A program made the translations under genes and the position numbers. Positions 23,831 to 33,662 of a stretch of DNA of 43,170 nucleotides are shown one piece after another (within the stretch, counting starts at the first letter, position 1; each line of letters opens with the position of its first letter). The stretch is from Candidatus Calescibacterium sp. GTDB lineage: Bacteria > DRYD01. The notes beneath the pieces are model-generated. The model had not been told where the DNA came from. It ran no database searches and was given only the letters and a program-made list of their open reading frames with translations. The stretch covers positions 1 to 43,170 of the forward strand of contig JANXBF010000010.1 in the NCBI GenBank assembly GCA_025057615.1. The letters run 5' to 3'.

Positions 23831-25357
23831 TTATTTTATAAGGTTAGTAAATAAAGTAAATGTTTGACCAGCATTATTACTGTATAAAATAACACCACGC
23901 ATATTGTTAAAAGTATTTATTATATCATTATCATTAGTAGTTCCTGGGAAAATAAGTGATTTAGTTAATTTGGGAATACCAACCTGAGGATATGGTTTTA
24001 TATTACAATTAGTTAGGTCCACACCAACAACAACCACATTTTCTCCAACACTGTTTACATCTAGGAAAATAGTATTTTGTAAATTCAATCCCAATCCAGA
24101 TAAATCAACTTCTTGTGGATCCGAGTCAATAAAAACATCTCCATTAGAATCCTGTGCAATACCTCTGTAAATAACCGCTCGTTGATTAGTATCATCATAA
24201 CCAACAAGAACAACTCTGTTACTATTAGCATCTTTTATAATATTACCGCCATAAAAGGTAATAGATGGATTAAGATAAATAACAAAACTATCAGTTAAAT
24301 CAAAAATTCCATCACTATCATTATCTCCCCAATACAACATCAATCCTTTACCAACAATGACAGCAGCTCTTATAATATCCTGATTAATATTATTACTAAC
24401 ATAATCAGAAGAATACAGTGGATAAACATTAGTTCCAACTACAGAAGAAAAAGAATCTATATAGTTATTACTCCAACTATTAGTGGAAGCAAAAAAAACC
24501 CTCAATTCTGCTTTGGATTCAGCAATATCAGAACCTATGAATATAAAAGAATTTGGAGTAGCACCGCTTTGGATAACATCAAAAGCTATAAAAGTCGGAG
24601 GTTTGTTAAAAACAGTGTTACTTAATGCATTCTGCCAATTTGCCATAGGAAGGCTAGAATAGAAAGCAGTATTTCTACCCACTATAGATCCTGCAAAAGC
24701 AGCTGAACTACCATCTGATTTGAAGGCAACAGCTCTGAAATCCTCATTAATGTTATCAAAATCTGTTATATCATATTCACCACTTGTAGCTTTGTTAAAA
24801 GTTAAAGCACCTGAGGTTTCCAAATTACTGTTAAATCCTCCAATACCAGTAGTAAACCTAGCCACAAAATTTCTTCCTTTAATCGTTTTGTAATTATTAC
24901 CACCATCTGTAAAAGTTGCAACATCAGAAACACCAAGATTACTATTAATTATTTTGCCCACCCAAAAAATATCCTTATCTGTAGATAAAGGATTAGAATA
25001 CCTCCAACCTGTACCAAAAATGATAACTTTTTTATTAGTCAATTGATTTCGGAAATCATTTGAGTAAGAAAACGGGACAAATGAAAACCCAGATTGGATA
25101 CTTAAATTGACAAATTTAAATGGATCAAAAATGTTGTTATAATAACCTAAAGATAACTCAAGTGGTTGAGGATTACTGCCAGTCAATTTAAATGAAGAAA
25201 CTGCAAATACAGGTGGTTGACCAGATATTGTTCCTCCAGGGCCAAGCACAGCAGATAGCCCTTTCATACCACAAGAGCTAAAAAACAAATATACTGAACT
25301 AACAACCAAAAATAAAAGGAATGAGAAAAAAAAGTAAGTAAATCTCTTAATTTTCAT
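23831..25357 (-). CDS. Predicted lipoprotein, large beta-rich surface protein
   Basis: 508 residues. A long hydrophobic signal (YFFFSFLLFLVVSSVYLFFSSC) ends at a cysteine near residue 29, a lipobox-like site. The rest is glycine/asparagine/serine-rich beta structure. It includes a calcium-loop-like DNDSDGIFDLTD and a closing YSNNAGQTFTLFTN that resembles a BNR/Asp-box of beta-propellers. No catalytic motif is seen. The ATG overlaps the stop of the RNB-like gene (ATGA), and the GspF-like gene follows after 10 nt. A secreted or outer-surface role is likely; a propeller fold is a guess. Confidence 0.72.
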   Translation of the reverse strand: MKIKRFTYFFFSFLLFLVVSSVYLFFSSCGMKGLSAVLGPGGTISGQPPVFAVSSFKLTGSNPQPLELSLGYYNNIFDPFKFVNLSIQSGFSFVPFSYSNDFRNQLTNKKVIIFGTGWRYSNPLSTDKDIFWVGKIINSNLGVSDVATFTDGGNNYKTIKGRNFVARFTTGIGGFNSNLETSGALTFNKATSGEYDITDFDNINEDFRAVAFKSDGSSAAFAGSIVGRNTAFYSSLPMANWQNALSNTVFNKPPTFIAFDVIQSGATPNSFIFIGSDIAESKAELRVFFASTNSWSNNYIDSFSSVVGTNVYPLYSSDYVSNNINQDIIRAAVIVGKGLMLYWGDNDSDGIFDLTDSFVIYLNPSITFYGGNIIKDANSNRVVLVGYDDTNQRAVIYRGIAQDSNGDVFIDSDPQEVDLSGLGLNLQNTIFLDVNSVGENVVVVGVDLTNCNIKPYPQVGIPKLTKSLIFPGTTNDNDIINTFNNMRGVILYSNNAGQTFTLFTNLIK

Positions 25358-26952
25358 AACATACCCTCCTTACATTTATAGTGGCTAATTTCCTCATAAA
25401 GTATTTGGAGTATTTCATCTTTAGAAAATATAATCCTGTTTTTACTGATTAATTTATTCTTTAAAATTTTGGGATCTCCTACTTTTACTTCCTCATCAAT
25501 TTTTTCAAGAATTAAAAATATATTTTCACCGTTTTGATAAAAAAGAAAAACCTGATTATTATTGTTCGAGTTATTTAATTCATTCATAAACTTAATAATC
25601 TTTTGTTTTTTATTATACTTTTTTATCAGACAGTTATATTTTTGTAGAACTGGACCTATAATTTTGAGTATATCCCTAAGCTCCGAATATGTAAAAAATT
25701 CATCAAAATTGTAGTAATAAGATATGAGTTGTTTCTGATTAATAACATCTATATATCTCCTTATGGGACTAGTAATATGTGTATATTTATCTAATCCTAA
25801 GATATCATGACCACTGTTTCCAATATCGTATCTCGCATTGCCTAATAAATTAAGTATTCTATATTTTAAAATTTTACATGTATCTTTTTTTAGATCATAA
25901 ATTTTCCCCCTGTATCCTTGTAATTCTGGAGGAATTTCCAAAACTCTTGATATAAAAGGTATATTATTCCTTGACAACAACTTAGCACAAATATGATTAA
26001 CAAGTATCATTAATTCTTGTATAACAAATTTCATACCTTTATATTCATCAAAATATATCGCTCCATTAGAAACTCTCTTTCTTAGTAAATTAATTGCAAA
26101 TTCTTGGATGAAGTTATTCTCTCTAATAAATTTTTCACCTTGTCTGTAAGATAGATTTTTCTTAACAGATATAACAACGGGTTCAAAAAAATAGTCTTTT
26201 ATTTCGAGTTCTTTTGTCAAACAAAAGTTGAATAAAAAAACTGGTCGCTTAGAACCTTTTTTCAAAGCCAAAAATTCTATATAATTACTCGGAAGCATAT
26301 AATATTTGGAGTCAACAGAATATAAAGTTTGTGGAAACTCTAAAACAGATTTGTCCATATGTATATTCCATACTTCAGACAAATCAGAAACAGCAACATA
26401 AATCTCAAATCCATTTTTCAATCTTTTGAAACCAATAGCATCATCATATTCAATAGTACCTTTATCATCAAAAGTGTAGAAATCTATAAAGTTAATATAT
26501 TTTCTTGAGTTAATACAATATTCCATATTTTTTATCAAAATATCCCATGAACCTTGAGTAAAATGTGGTATCTTTATACTCTCCAGTAACAAACGATAAA
26601 GTATTATGCTTTTATTCAATAAAAGATAAAAGAAGTGTATCCTTTTCATAAATTTTATCAATTTATTATAATCTCTAAAAAACTTTATTGAATAAAAATG
26701 AGGATTCAAACTCAAAAAAAAAAGTAATCTTCTTTTCAAATCATAGCCGTCGGTAAGAAGAGTTTGATCACCATCGATTATATATGATTCTTCATTGGAA
26801 AAATAGTAGATATGATTCAAAATCTGTTTTTTATTACCAACTAAATTTTTATTTTCTAACTTTATCAATAATGGTTTAACAATATCAAAATCACTTAAAT
26901 TTAGGAACACTTCTTTATTAACCCTATTCAAGTATATTAAACAGTAAATCAT
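25354..26952 (-). CDS. RNB-domain protein (RNase II/R-like), possibly altered active site
   Basis: 532 residues. The central and C-terminal region matches the RNB exoribonuclease domain: TFDDKGTIEYDDAIGF at residues 160-175, then IYVAVSDLSEV, and THITSPIRRYIDVINQKQL near residue ~400. RNase II/R degrade RNA 3' to 5' using four acidic residues in this block. Here they align as D162, E168, D170, D171, so one conserved Asp is Glu. No clear cold-shock or S1 domains are visible; the first ~150 residues are unrecognised. It is coupled by ATGA overlaps to flhA upstream and to the lipoprotein downstream. It may be a specialised or weakened ribonuclease. Confidence 0.8.
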   Translation of the reverse strand: MIYCLIYLNRVNKEVFLNLSDFDIVKPLLIKLENKNLVGNKKQILNHIYYFSNEESYIIDGDQTLLTDGYDLKRRLLFFLSLNPHFYSIKFFRDYNKLIKFMKRIHFFYLLLNKSIILYRLLLESIKIPHFTQGSWDILIKNMEYCINSRKYINFIDFYTFDDKGTIEYDDAIGFKRLKNGFEIYVAVSDLSEVWNIHMDKSVLEFPQTLYSVDSKYYMLPSNYIEFLALKKGSKRPVFLFNFCLTKELEIKDYFFEPVVISVKKNLSYRQGEKFIRENNFIQEFAINLLRKRVSNGAIYFDEYKGMKFVIQELMILVNHICAKLLSRNNIPFISRVLEIPPELQGYRGKIYDLKKDTCKILKYRILNLLGNARYDIGNSGHDILGLDKYTHITSPIRRYIDVINQKQLISYYYNFDEFFTYSELRDILKIIGPVLQKYNCLIKKYNKKQKIIKFMNELNNSNNNNQVFLFYQNGENIFLILEKIDEEVKVGDPKILKNKLISKNRIIFSKDEILQILYEEISHYKCKEGML

Positions 26953-29093
26953 ACTTCAGAAGGAACCTCAAGTTTTATTAAGTATATATTTTTTATCTGG
27001 TAGTTAGTAGCAACCTCAGCAAAAGAAATTACAAAAATCTGATTAAAATTCCTTTCTATTATTTTCCTGAAGTGTCTCCTGACCGTAGGAGAAGTTACTA
27101 TAATTGGTTGATAACCATTATTAGAAGCAAATCTCATAAATTCGGCTACCGACATCAATATAGCTTGACTAATATTGGGATCCAATACAGGGAAAGTTCC
27201 AAATTCGTTTTTTTGTAAACTATTAAGTATCAACTGTTCAACCTGAGGATCAACCGCAGCAGTGTATATAACACTATCCTTTGCTAACATATAAGAAATA
27301 GAATTTGCCAGGCCAATTCTAACAAATTCTGTTAATTCAGAAATATCTCGGGTATATCTTACAGCATCGCTGAGAGACTCTATTATGGTTATCAAGTCTC
27401 TGACAGGTATTTTTTCCTTAAGCAGATTCTGAAGTACTCTCTGTAATTCACCTATACTAATCTGCTCAGGAATAACATCCTTAACAACAGCCGGATGAGT
27501 TTTTTTAAGATTATCAACCAATATACTTGTTTCTTGTCTCCCCAGAATATCTGAAGCATTATTTTTTACTATCTCTGTTAAATGAGTAGCTATAACAGAT
27601 ACAGCATCAAAAAGCATACATCCCAACCTTTCTGCTTGTGGCTTATCCTGGGGTTCAATCCAAACAGCAGGCATACCAAAAGCAGGTTCTATAGTAACGT
27701 TACCATTTAACTGTTTTATAACGTTTTCAGGTCCGATGGCCAAGAATTTATTAATATGAGCCTCTCCTTGACCAACCTTTACACCCTTAACCTTTACAAC
27801 ATACGTGGTAGGTTTCAAATCCATGTTATCAGTAACGTGAACACCAGGCATTACTATACCAACTTCTTTGGCAATACTTATTCTGACAGAAGGTATTCTT
27901 TCCAAGAGTTTCCTCCCCTGCTGCTCATCAACCAATCCTAAAAGCATTCTACCAAGTTCCAATGAGAGAGTCTCAACAGTGGTATAAACCATAGCTGTTT
28001 CTGGTTTTCTTTGCTCCTCTTTTCTCTGTTCTTTTTTTACTTCCTCTTTAACAATTTCTTGATGGACCTCTTTCTGTTTAGCTTTTAATGATAAAAATAA
28101 AAACAATCCTGCAAAACCAAGTAATGGAATTAAAGGTAATCCCATACCCATAATAGAAAGTAAAGCCAAGCCACCAGAAGCACCAGCAGCTATCTGTAAA
28201 GCTCTTGGTTGACCGGTTAACTGACTTATCACGTCCTCACCCAAATTGGACTCAGAAGCAGCCCTAGAAACTATTATACCCATAGCAGTTGAAACAAGAA
28301 AAGAAGGTAAAATAGAAACCAAACCATTACCTATCGTTAGTATAGTATAAGTTTGCAAAATATCAACAATTCCGCCTTCAAAATAACTTCTGAAATAGGT
28401 AAAACCCATAAGTATACCACCTATTATACTGATTGCCAATATTATAATATTCGCGATTGTATCTCCTTTAACGAACTTTCCAACACCATCCATCGCACCA
28501 TAGAAGTCAGTTTCCCGTTCTATATCTCTTCTCCTTTTTTTAGCTTCTTCCGGAGTTATGAGACCAGCATGTAACTCACCATCTATTGCCATCTGTTTTC
28601 CTGGCATGGCGTCCAGTGTAAACCTGGCAGCAACTTGAGCTATTCTCTCTGCCCCCTGTGTTATAACTATAAACTGTACAATAACTATCATAAGAAATAA
28701 TACGAAACCAATAACGAGATTACCACCAGCAACAAACTTGGCAAAAGTGGGTATAACATGGCCCGCACCAATCGGCTCACCACTTCTTGGATCTTTTATA
28801 TGTCCCTTTGCCAAAATAAGCCTGGTAGCGGCAATATTCAAACCCAATCTGAATATAGTCTCAACCAAAACAAGGGTTGGAAAAACAGCAAAATCCAGAG
28901 GACTCTTAACATAAACAGCCATAAGTATCACAAGAATAGAAACAATTATATCAGTTATAAGTAAAGTATCAACCAACCAAGCTGGTAATTCTACTATGAT
29001 TAACAAGACAGCAAGAAGTATTGCAATAGGTATAAAAACATCTAGAGGGACCCTTTGACCTCCAATATTTATAACTTGTCCTGCACCTAGCAT
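26949..29093 (-). CDS. flhA: Flagellar biosynthesis protein FlhA
   Basis: 714 residues, the usual size. The N-terminal half has about eight membrane segments with the FHIPEP-family loop DFYGAMDGVGKFVKGDTIA and the IGAGHVIPTFAKFVAGGN segment. The C-terminal cytoplasmic half holds VVMPGVHVTDNMDLKPTTYV and the late YQPIIVTSPTVRRHFRKII. FlhA is the core of the flagellar type III export gate and docks chaperone-substrate complexes. A GTG at 29099 is in frame, but the AAGAGG site (29099-29104) favours the ATG at 29093. It follows flhB by 12 nt. Confidence 0.97.
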   Translation of the reverse strand: MLGAGQVINIGGQRVPLDVFIPIAILLAVLLIIVELPAWLVDTLLITDIIVSILVILMAVYVKSPLDFAVFPTLVLVETIFRLGLNIAATRLILAKGHIKDPRSGEPIGAGHVIPTFAKFVAGGNLVIGFVLFLMIVIVQFIVITQGAERIAQVAARFTLDAMPGKQMAIDGELHAGLITPEEAKKRRRDIERETDFYGAMDGVGKFVKGDTIANIIILAISIIGGILMGFTYFRSYFEGGIVDILQTYTILTIGNGLVSILPSFLVSTAMGIIVSRAASESNLGEDVISQLTGQPRALQIAAGASGGLALLSIMGMGLPLIPLLGFAGLFLFLSLKAKQKEVHQEIVKEEVKKEQRKEEQRKPETAMVYTTVETLSLELGRMLLGLVDEQQGRKLLERIPSVRISIAKEVGIVMPGVHVTDNMDLKPTTYVVKVKGVKVGQGEAHINKFLAIGPENVIKQLNGNVTIEPAFGMPAVWIEPQDKPQAERLGCMLFDAVSVIATHLTEIVKNNASDILGRQETSILVDNLKKTHPAVVKDVIPEQISIGELQRVLQNLLKEKIPVRDLITIIESLSDAVRYTRDISELTEFVRIGLANSISYMLAKDSVIYTAAVDPQVEQLILNSLQKNEFGTFPVLDPNISQAILMSVAEFMRFASNNGYQPIIVTSPTVRRHFRKIIERNFNQIFVISFAEVATNYQIKNIYLIKLEVPSEV

Positions 29094-29098
29094 AACCA

Positions 29099-29104
29099 CC
29101 TCTT
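29099..29104 (-). promoter_or_regulatory. Ribosome-binding site AAGAGG before flhA
   Basis: AAGAGG with five nt spacing supports the ATG at 29093. The alternative GTG at 29099 would begin right next to the site and lacks its own spacing. Confidence 0.6.
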
Positions 29105-29105
29105 A

Positions 29106-30197
29106 TTATCTGGCCAATATCTTTTTCTTTCTTTTCATTTTATATACAAAAGCAAGCACCTCGGCAGTGGCTTGATAAAGCTCTGCAGGTATATAATCAC
29201 CTACCTTACATTTAGAATATAACATCTGAGCAAGCTCAACATTTTCAATTACAGGTATATCATGCTTATCAGCAACTTGTTTAATAAGTTCAGCGAAATA
29301 CCTCTCTCCTTTTGCAACAACCTTTGGTGCTTGCATTTGACCGTGTTCATACTTAAGAGCAACGGCGTAATGAACAGGATTGGTAACGACAGCAGTGGCA
29401 TCTTTAACAGCCCCTATACCTCCGCCCATAGCCAACTGTTGAGCCATCTGTCTTCTTTTACTTTTAATATGTGGGTCTCCTTCCAACTCTTTGTACTCAT
29501 CTTTCAATTCCTTGAAAGACATCCTCATATCTTTCATGAAAAATTTTTTCTGAACAAAATAATCAAAAGCTGCAAGAGCAACAAAAACACCAATAACCAT
29601 CCAAACCATCTTTTCTATTATTTTTTTAAATTCCATAAGGAATGGCATGAAATCCCAAGTTCTAGCAAAATCAATAAACAACTTTACATTACTTTTTATC
29701 ATTAGATAAACCAAATATGAAATTATTCCTATTTTAAGAACGTTTTTGAGTAACTCAATAACCGATTTTTTGGAAAATATACGTTTAAATCCATCAACAG
29801 GATTAATTTTACTGAATTTAGGAGAAAGGGGCTCAAATGTGAAAAGAAAGCCTATTTGAGCCAAATTTCCTATTAATCCGGCGATAAAGGCAACTATAGC
29901 CAATGGTAGCAAAACAATTGCAAATAAAATTAAAGCTTTTATAAAAACACCTACTAAAAAAGCTATTAAATTATCTGCGTGAACAGCGTTCCTAAAAAAT
30001 TCACCCATGTAAATATCCTTTGTAAATTCTGCTATTTTTAATCCCATTATTTTGGAGTATGCAAAAAGTGTGGCAAATGTAGCAACCATAGCTATAAACA
30101 TTACGACATCTTGGCTTTTAAGGACTTGTCCTTTTTTTCTTGCTTCTTGTAGCTTATGCTCCGTTGGCTCTTCCGTTTTATCGGCGTCGTCAGCCAT
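29106..30197 (-). CDS. flhB: Flagellar biosynthesis protein FlhB
   Basis: 363 residues. The N-terminal KTEEPTEHKLQEARKKGQVLKSQD is diagnostic. Four membrane segments follow, then a cytoplasmic domain with the autocleavage site N273-P-V-H276, where most FlhB proteins have NPTH. Cleavage at this Asn-Pro bond switches the export machine from rod/hook to filament substrates. A GTG at 30206 extends the frame, but the GGGGGTG site (30204-30210) overlaps it, so the ATG at 30197 is chosen. The gene is the first of the long minus-strand run; the 156 nt to the UV-endonuclease gene should hold the promoter. Confidence 0.96.
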   Translation of the reverse strand: MADDADKTEEPTEHKLQEARKKGQVLKSQDVVMFIAMVATFATLFAYSKIMGLKIAEFTKDIYMGEFFRNAVHADNLIAFLVGVFIKALILFAIVLLPLAIVAFIAGLIGNLAQIGFLFTFEPLSPKFSKINPVDGFKRIFSKKSVIELLKNVLKIGIISYLVYLMIKSNVKLFIDFARTWDFMPFLMEFKKIIEKMVWMVIGVFVALAAFDYFVQKKFFMKDMRMSFKELKDEYKELEGDPHIKSKRRQMAQQLAMGGGIGAVKDATAVVTNPVHYAVALKYEHGQMQAPKVVAKGERYFAELIKQVADKHDIPVIENVELAQMLYSKCKVGDYIPAELYQATAEVLAFVYKMKRKKKILAR

Positions 30198-30203
30198 TAA
30201 TAA

Positions 30204-30210
30204 CACCCCC
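30204..30210 (-). promoter_or_regulatory. Ribosome-binding site GGGGGTG deciding the flhB start
   Basis: GGGGGTG is 6 nt upstream of the ATG at 30197 and contains the alternative in-frame GTG, which is therefore unlikely to be used. Confidence 0.7.
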
Positions 30211-30353
30211 TACCTATTAATTTAACACCTAATTACAAATTCCCTCAGAAAATATTATGAAATCATATCAAACTTTCCTGAAAGCTATTTAAATATATTT
30301 TACATTTTTTTTACATTTTTAACATTTGTCTGACTAAGTAGTTTAATTCACCA

Positions 30354-31220
30354 CTATTTTATCCATTCTAAAAAAATAAGTGCAGCTTTTTCTTTCATTT
30401 TAACTTCAGGCATAACGTCAATCACAATATCTGTATTCAAGAGTGGAAACATAAGTTTTTTGAATCCATCAAAGTCCTTTCTATCTAAGTAATCAGAATG
30501 TTCATATTTTCTCTTACCAGCGCTAGATATATGAAATTTAGGAATCTTATTAACCCATGTTTTTATCAAATCATGCAAATCAAACTCAGAAGGATTGATT
30601 AAATGATGATAATAATCGAATACAACAGGTAAACCGGTAAATTTTGATATTTGTAAAACATCATTAACTGAAAATGATTTATCGTCATTTTCTATGGCTA
30701 TTCGCCTTTTCAAAGATACATTCTTTTCAAGATTTTTTATAAATCTCTCAATTGATTGTTGTTTATCTTGATATTTACCACCAATATGAATTATAATAAT
30801 GGAGTTTTGATCGGCTTCCAGAGAGTCCAAAATAAATGAATGATACTCTATTTCTCTTACTGATTCACTAACCACCTTTGGATCAGGAGAATTCAATACC
30901 ACAAACTGTCCAGGATGCATAGTCAATCTCACATTGTACTTTGTTATATTTTTTCTTTCAGATTTAAGTATATCTTCTATTTCATATCTCCATTCATCTT
31001 TGAAATCTTTGTGAGAAAAAAAGGGGACAAAATTACTACCAATCCTGAAAACTTCAAATCCATTATTTTTACAAAACTCAAGAATTAACTTCAGATCATT
31101 TAAATTTCTTAGAAATGTTTCAATAACTCTTTTATGTGATAAATTTTGAAACTTTATTTTTCTATTTGTAGTTAGTCCATTATCCCAAGTAGAACAGAAA
31201 AAACCAGTTCTGATTATCAT
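30354..31220 (-). CDS. uvsE: UV damage endonuclease (UvsE/UVDE family)
   Basis: 288 residues, a TIM-barrel DNA repair nuclease. Diagnostic blocks are VFRIGSNFVPFFSH, RLTMHPGQFVVLNSP (HPGQF at 102-106), IIIHIGGKY, IAIENDDKSFS and KFHISSAGKR. The His and Glu residues in these bind the metal cluster. The enzyme nicks DNA 5' to UV photoproducts and some other distortions. The gene stands alone and is divergent from lysS; no strong ribosome-binding site precedes its ATG. Length is within the family range. Confidence 0.93.
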   Translation of the reverse strand: MIIRTGFFCSTWDNGLTTNRKIKFQNLSHKRVIETFLRNLNDLKLILEFCKNNGFEVFRIGSNFVPFFSHKDFKDEWRYEIEDILKSERKNITKYNVRLTMHPGQFVVLNSPDPKVVSESVREIEYHSFILDSLEADQNSIIIIHIGGKYQDKQQSIERFIKNLEKNVSLKRRIAIENDDKSFSVNDVLQISKFTGLPVVFDYYHHLINPSEFDLHDLIKTWVNKIPKFHISSAGKRKYEHSDYLDRKDFDGFKKLMFPLLNTDIVIDVMPEVKMKEKAALIFLEWIK

Positions 31221-31233
31221 TGTTCATTACTTT

Positions 31234-31259
31234 ATATTTAAATAATATATTTAAATAAT
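31234..31259. repeat. Perfect 13-bp tandem duplication in the uvsE-lysS divergent region
   Basis: ATATTTAAATAAT occurs twice back to back (31234-31246 and 31247-31259). It lies 14 nt upstream of the uvsE ATG, within the divergent spacer, where it could affect promoter spacing. Confidence 0.8.
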
Positions 31260-31359
31260 TGATTATAAAAATCCTCCAATTTCAAAAGGTAAGTACTGAA
31301 AATTATATAACAATAATAAAAAACCATCAAAACTACAGAATATTTAGGAGGTTCTAATT

Positions 31360-32811
31360 ATGGAAAACTATAGATTGAGACATATGGAGGAATTGAAAAA
31401 AAATGGCATAAATCCTTTTGGTTATCCCCTGAAAAAAAGACCAAACATAACAGTAGATGATCTGAAAAAAAAATACAAAAACGAACAAGAACTACCAAAT
31501 CAAACATTTATCACAGGTGGGAGAATACTGAACACAAGACATCATGGGAAAAGCATATTCGCAGATCTTTTAGGGCAAGAAGAAAAAATACAAATATATC
31601 TTAAAAAAGACGAATTAGATCAAAAATTTGATATATTTAAAGATAATATAGACAACGGAGATTGGATAATGGTTGAAGGGTTTCTATTTAGAACAAAAAC
31701 TGGAGAAATAACTATACATATAAAAGATTATGATTTTCTATCTAAATGTCTATTGGAACTACCAGAAAAGTGGCACGGGCTTAAAAACCCAGAAATAAGG
31801 TATAGGCAGAGGTATCTGGACCTGTTTGTTAATCCTCAGGTCAAAAAAAACTTCGTAATCAGAAACAAGATAATAAAATTTTTAAGAAACTACCTAGACA
31901 ATTTAGGATTCATAGAGGTAGAAACACCAATGTTAAACATAATACCCACAGGGGCTCTTGCTAAACCGTTTAAAACATTTCATAATGCACTTGGAACAGA
32001 AATGTTTCTCAGAATAGCACCAGAATTGTACTTAAAGAGATTGATTGTAGGTAACTTTGAAAAAGTCTATGAGTTGGGGAAAGTATTTAGAAATGAGGGG
32101 ATATCAACCAAACATAATCCCGAGTTTACAATACTGGAACTCTACCAAGCATTTGCAGACTTATCGGACATGATAAATCTAACAGAAAATCTTATATCAG
32201 ATCTCGTATTCCATATACATCAAACCAAACAGATAGATTATCAGGGTAAAAATATTGATTTTAGTACTCCTTTCAGAAAAATATCATTTCCAGAGGAGCT
32301 ATATAAAAAAGGTGTGGATATAGAAAAACTTAGACAAGATAAAAACTATTTAGAAAAAGTAGCTAAAGATTTAAATATTGCAAACAAAGCTTTAAGTCAT
32401 GTAATAGATAAATCTTTTGACGAACTAGTCAAACCCGATCTTATCAATCCAACATTTGTTATTGACTACCCTGTGGAAATATCCCCGTTGGCAATATCCA
32501 AATCCGATAATCCAATGTATGTAGAAAGGTTTGAACTTTTTGTTGCAAATTTTGAAATAGCTAATGCTTTCAGTGAGCTCAATGATCCATTTGAACAAGA
32601 ATCACGTTTTACTCAACAAAAAGAACTAAAAGAAACTGGTGAGGAAGAAGCACATGAATATGACGAAGATTATATAAACGCTTTAAAATATGGTTTACCA
32701 CCCACAGGAGGTCTCGGGTTTGGTATAGATAGAATAGTAATGATACTAACAAATCAAAACTCAATAAGGGAAATAATTCTATTCCCTGCTATGTTACCTA
32801 AAGAAGAATGA
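31360..32811 (+). CDS. lysS: Lysyl-tRNA synthetase, class II
   Basis: 483 residues, a standard length for LysS. The N-terminal OB-fold (GRILNTRHHGKSIFADL) binds the tRNA anticodon. The class II catalytic core shows motif 2 as FRNEGISTKHNPEFTILELY and motif 3 as GLGFGIDRIVMIL. It charges tRNA-Lys in the cytoplasm. An AGGAGG site precedes the ATG. The stop overlaps the cdsA start by four bases. No missing catalytic residues were seen. Confidence 0.97.
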   Translation: MENYRLRHMEELKKNGINPFGYPLKKRPNITVDDLKKKYKNEQELPNQTFITGGRILNTRHHGKSIFADLLGQEEKIQIYLKKDELDQKFDIFKDNIDNGDWIMVEGFLFRTKTGEITIHIKDYDFLSKCLLELPEKWHGLKNPEIRYRQRYLDLFVNPQVKKNFVIRNKIIKFLRNYLDNLGFIEVETPMLNIIPTGALAKPFKTFHNALGTEMFLRIAPELYLKRLIVGNFEKVYELGKVFRNEGISTKHNPEFTILELYQAFADLSDMINLTENLISDLVFHIHQTKQIDYQGKNIDFSTPFRKISFPEELYKKGVDIEKLRQDKNYLEKVAKDLNIANKALSHVIDKSFDELVKPDLINPTFVIDYPVEISPLAISKSDNPMYVERFELFVANFEIANAFSELNDPFEQESRFTQQKELKETGEEEAHEYDEDYINALKYGLPPTGGLGFGIDRIVMILTNQNSIREIILFPAMLPKEE

Positions 32812-33662
32812 TAAAAAAACCACAAAAGTTTGTTCTCAGAATAGTAACAGGTTTGCTACTGGGTTCTCTTTTCATTTTCTCAGTCTTTGAAAACAAGCTT
32901 ATTTTTTATACAATGGTCATATTTTTCCAGATTATATCAATTTGGGAACTGAAAAAAATGTTTCCCAACAGTATAGATACATTTTTTTGGTTATTTTTGG
33001 TAATATGGATGGATAGTATTATACTACTAGATTTACATAGTTATAATCTTATATCAAATCTATCATATTTTAATAAGAGTATACTGGTTCCGTTTTCATC
33101 TATTTCAATAGTGATTTTATTAATATTTATTTTGAAAAACATATTAAATAGTAAAAATATTGTAAATGACATAGTTTTCAAAAACACAATTACTGAATTT
33201 TTTTTATTTTTTTACTTCATAGTATCATTATCTTTGTCATTCGTGTTGTTTGAGATAAAAAAAGGTTTATTTTTTTTATTAGTTGTAGTTACAAATTATT
33301 CACATGATATTTTTGCTTATTTCAGTGGCAAAATTTTTGGGAAAACTCCATTCTTTAACAACATAAGCCCGTCAAAAACTCTAGAAGGGTATATTGGAGG
33401 ATCTTTGCTGAGCTTCCTGATCGGCTTGTTCATCGCAGAAAAATTGCAATTATTTGAACTGGGAATGGTAAAAATAGTGGTTATAATATTTTTAATATCG
33501 TTTTTCTGTGCCTTTGGTGATTTATTTGAATCATTAGCTAAAAGAGTGGCAAATGTCAAAGAATCTGGAAGTATCATACTTGGACATGGAGGGGTTTTAG
33601 ATAGACTTGATAGTTTGATATTTTCAATTTTCATATCCTCCAGTATTTATTTCTTAATATGA
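32808..33662 (+). CDS. cdsA: Phosphatidate cytidylyltransferase
   Basis: 284 residues, polytopic. The C-terminal signature is intact: SPSKTLEGYIGGS followed by GDLFESLAKRVANVKESGSI and HGGVLDRLDSLIF. The enzyme makes CDP-diacylglycerol from CTP and phosphatidic acid in the inner membrane, the entry to phospholipid synthesis. It overlaps lysS (ATGA), so it depends on lysS translation. About seven or eight hydrophobic helices are visible. Family identity is secure; the usual LGHGG is HGG here after IIL, within normal variation. Confidence 0.95.
   Translation: MIKKPQKFVLRIVTGLLLGSLFIFSVFENKLIFYTMVIFFQIISIWELKKMFPNSIDTFFWLFLVIWMDSIILLDLHSYNLISNLSYFNKSILVPFSSISIVILLIFILKNILNSKNIVNDIVFKNTITEFFLFFYFIVSLSLSFVLFEIKKGLFFLLVVVTNYSHDIFAYFSGKIFGKTPFFNNISPSKTLEGYIGGSLLSFLIGLFIAEKLQLFELGMVKIVVIIFLISFFCAFGDLFESLAKRVANVKESGSIILGHGGVLDRLDSLIFSIFISSSIYFLI

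Noticed and set aside
29262-29705. Plus-strand open frame of 147 codons opposite flhB
   Set aside because: It is antisense to the conserved FlhB cytoplasmic domain; the composition is that of a reverse-complement shadow and there is no initiation site.
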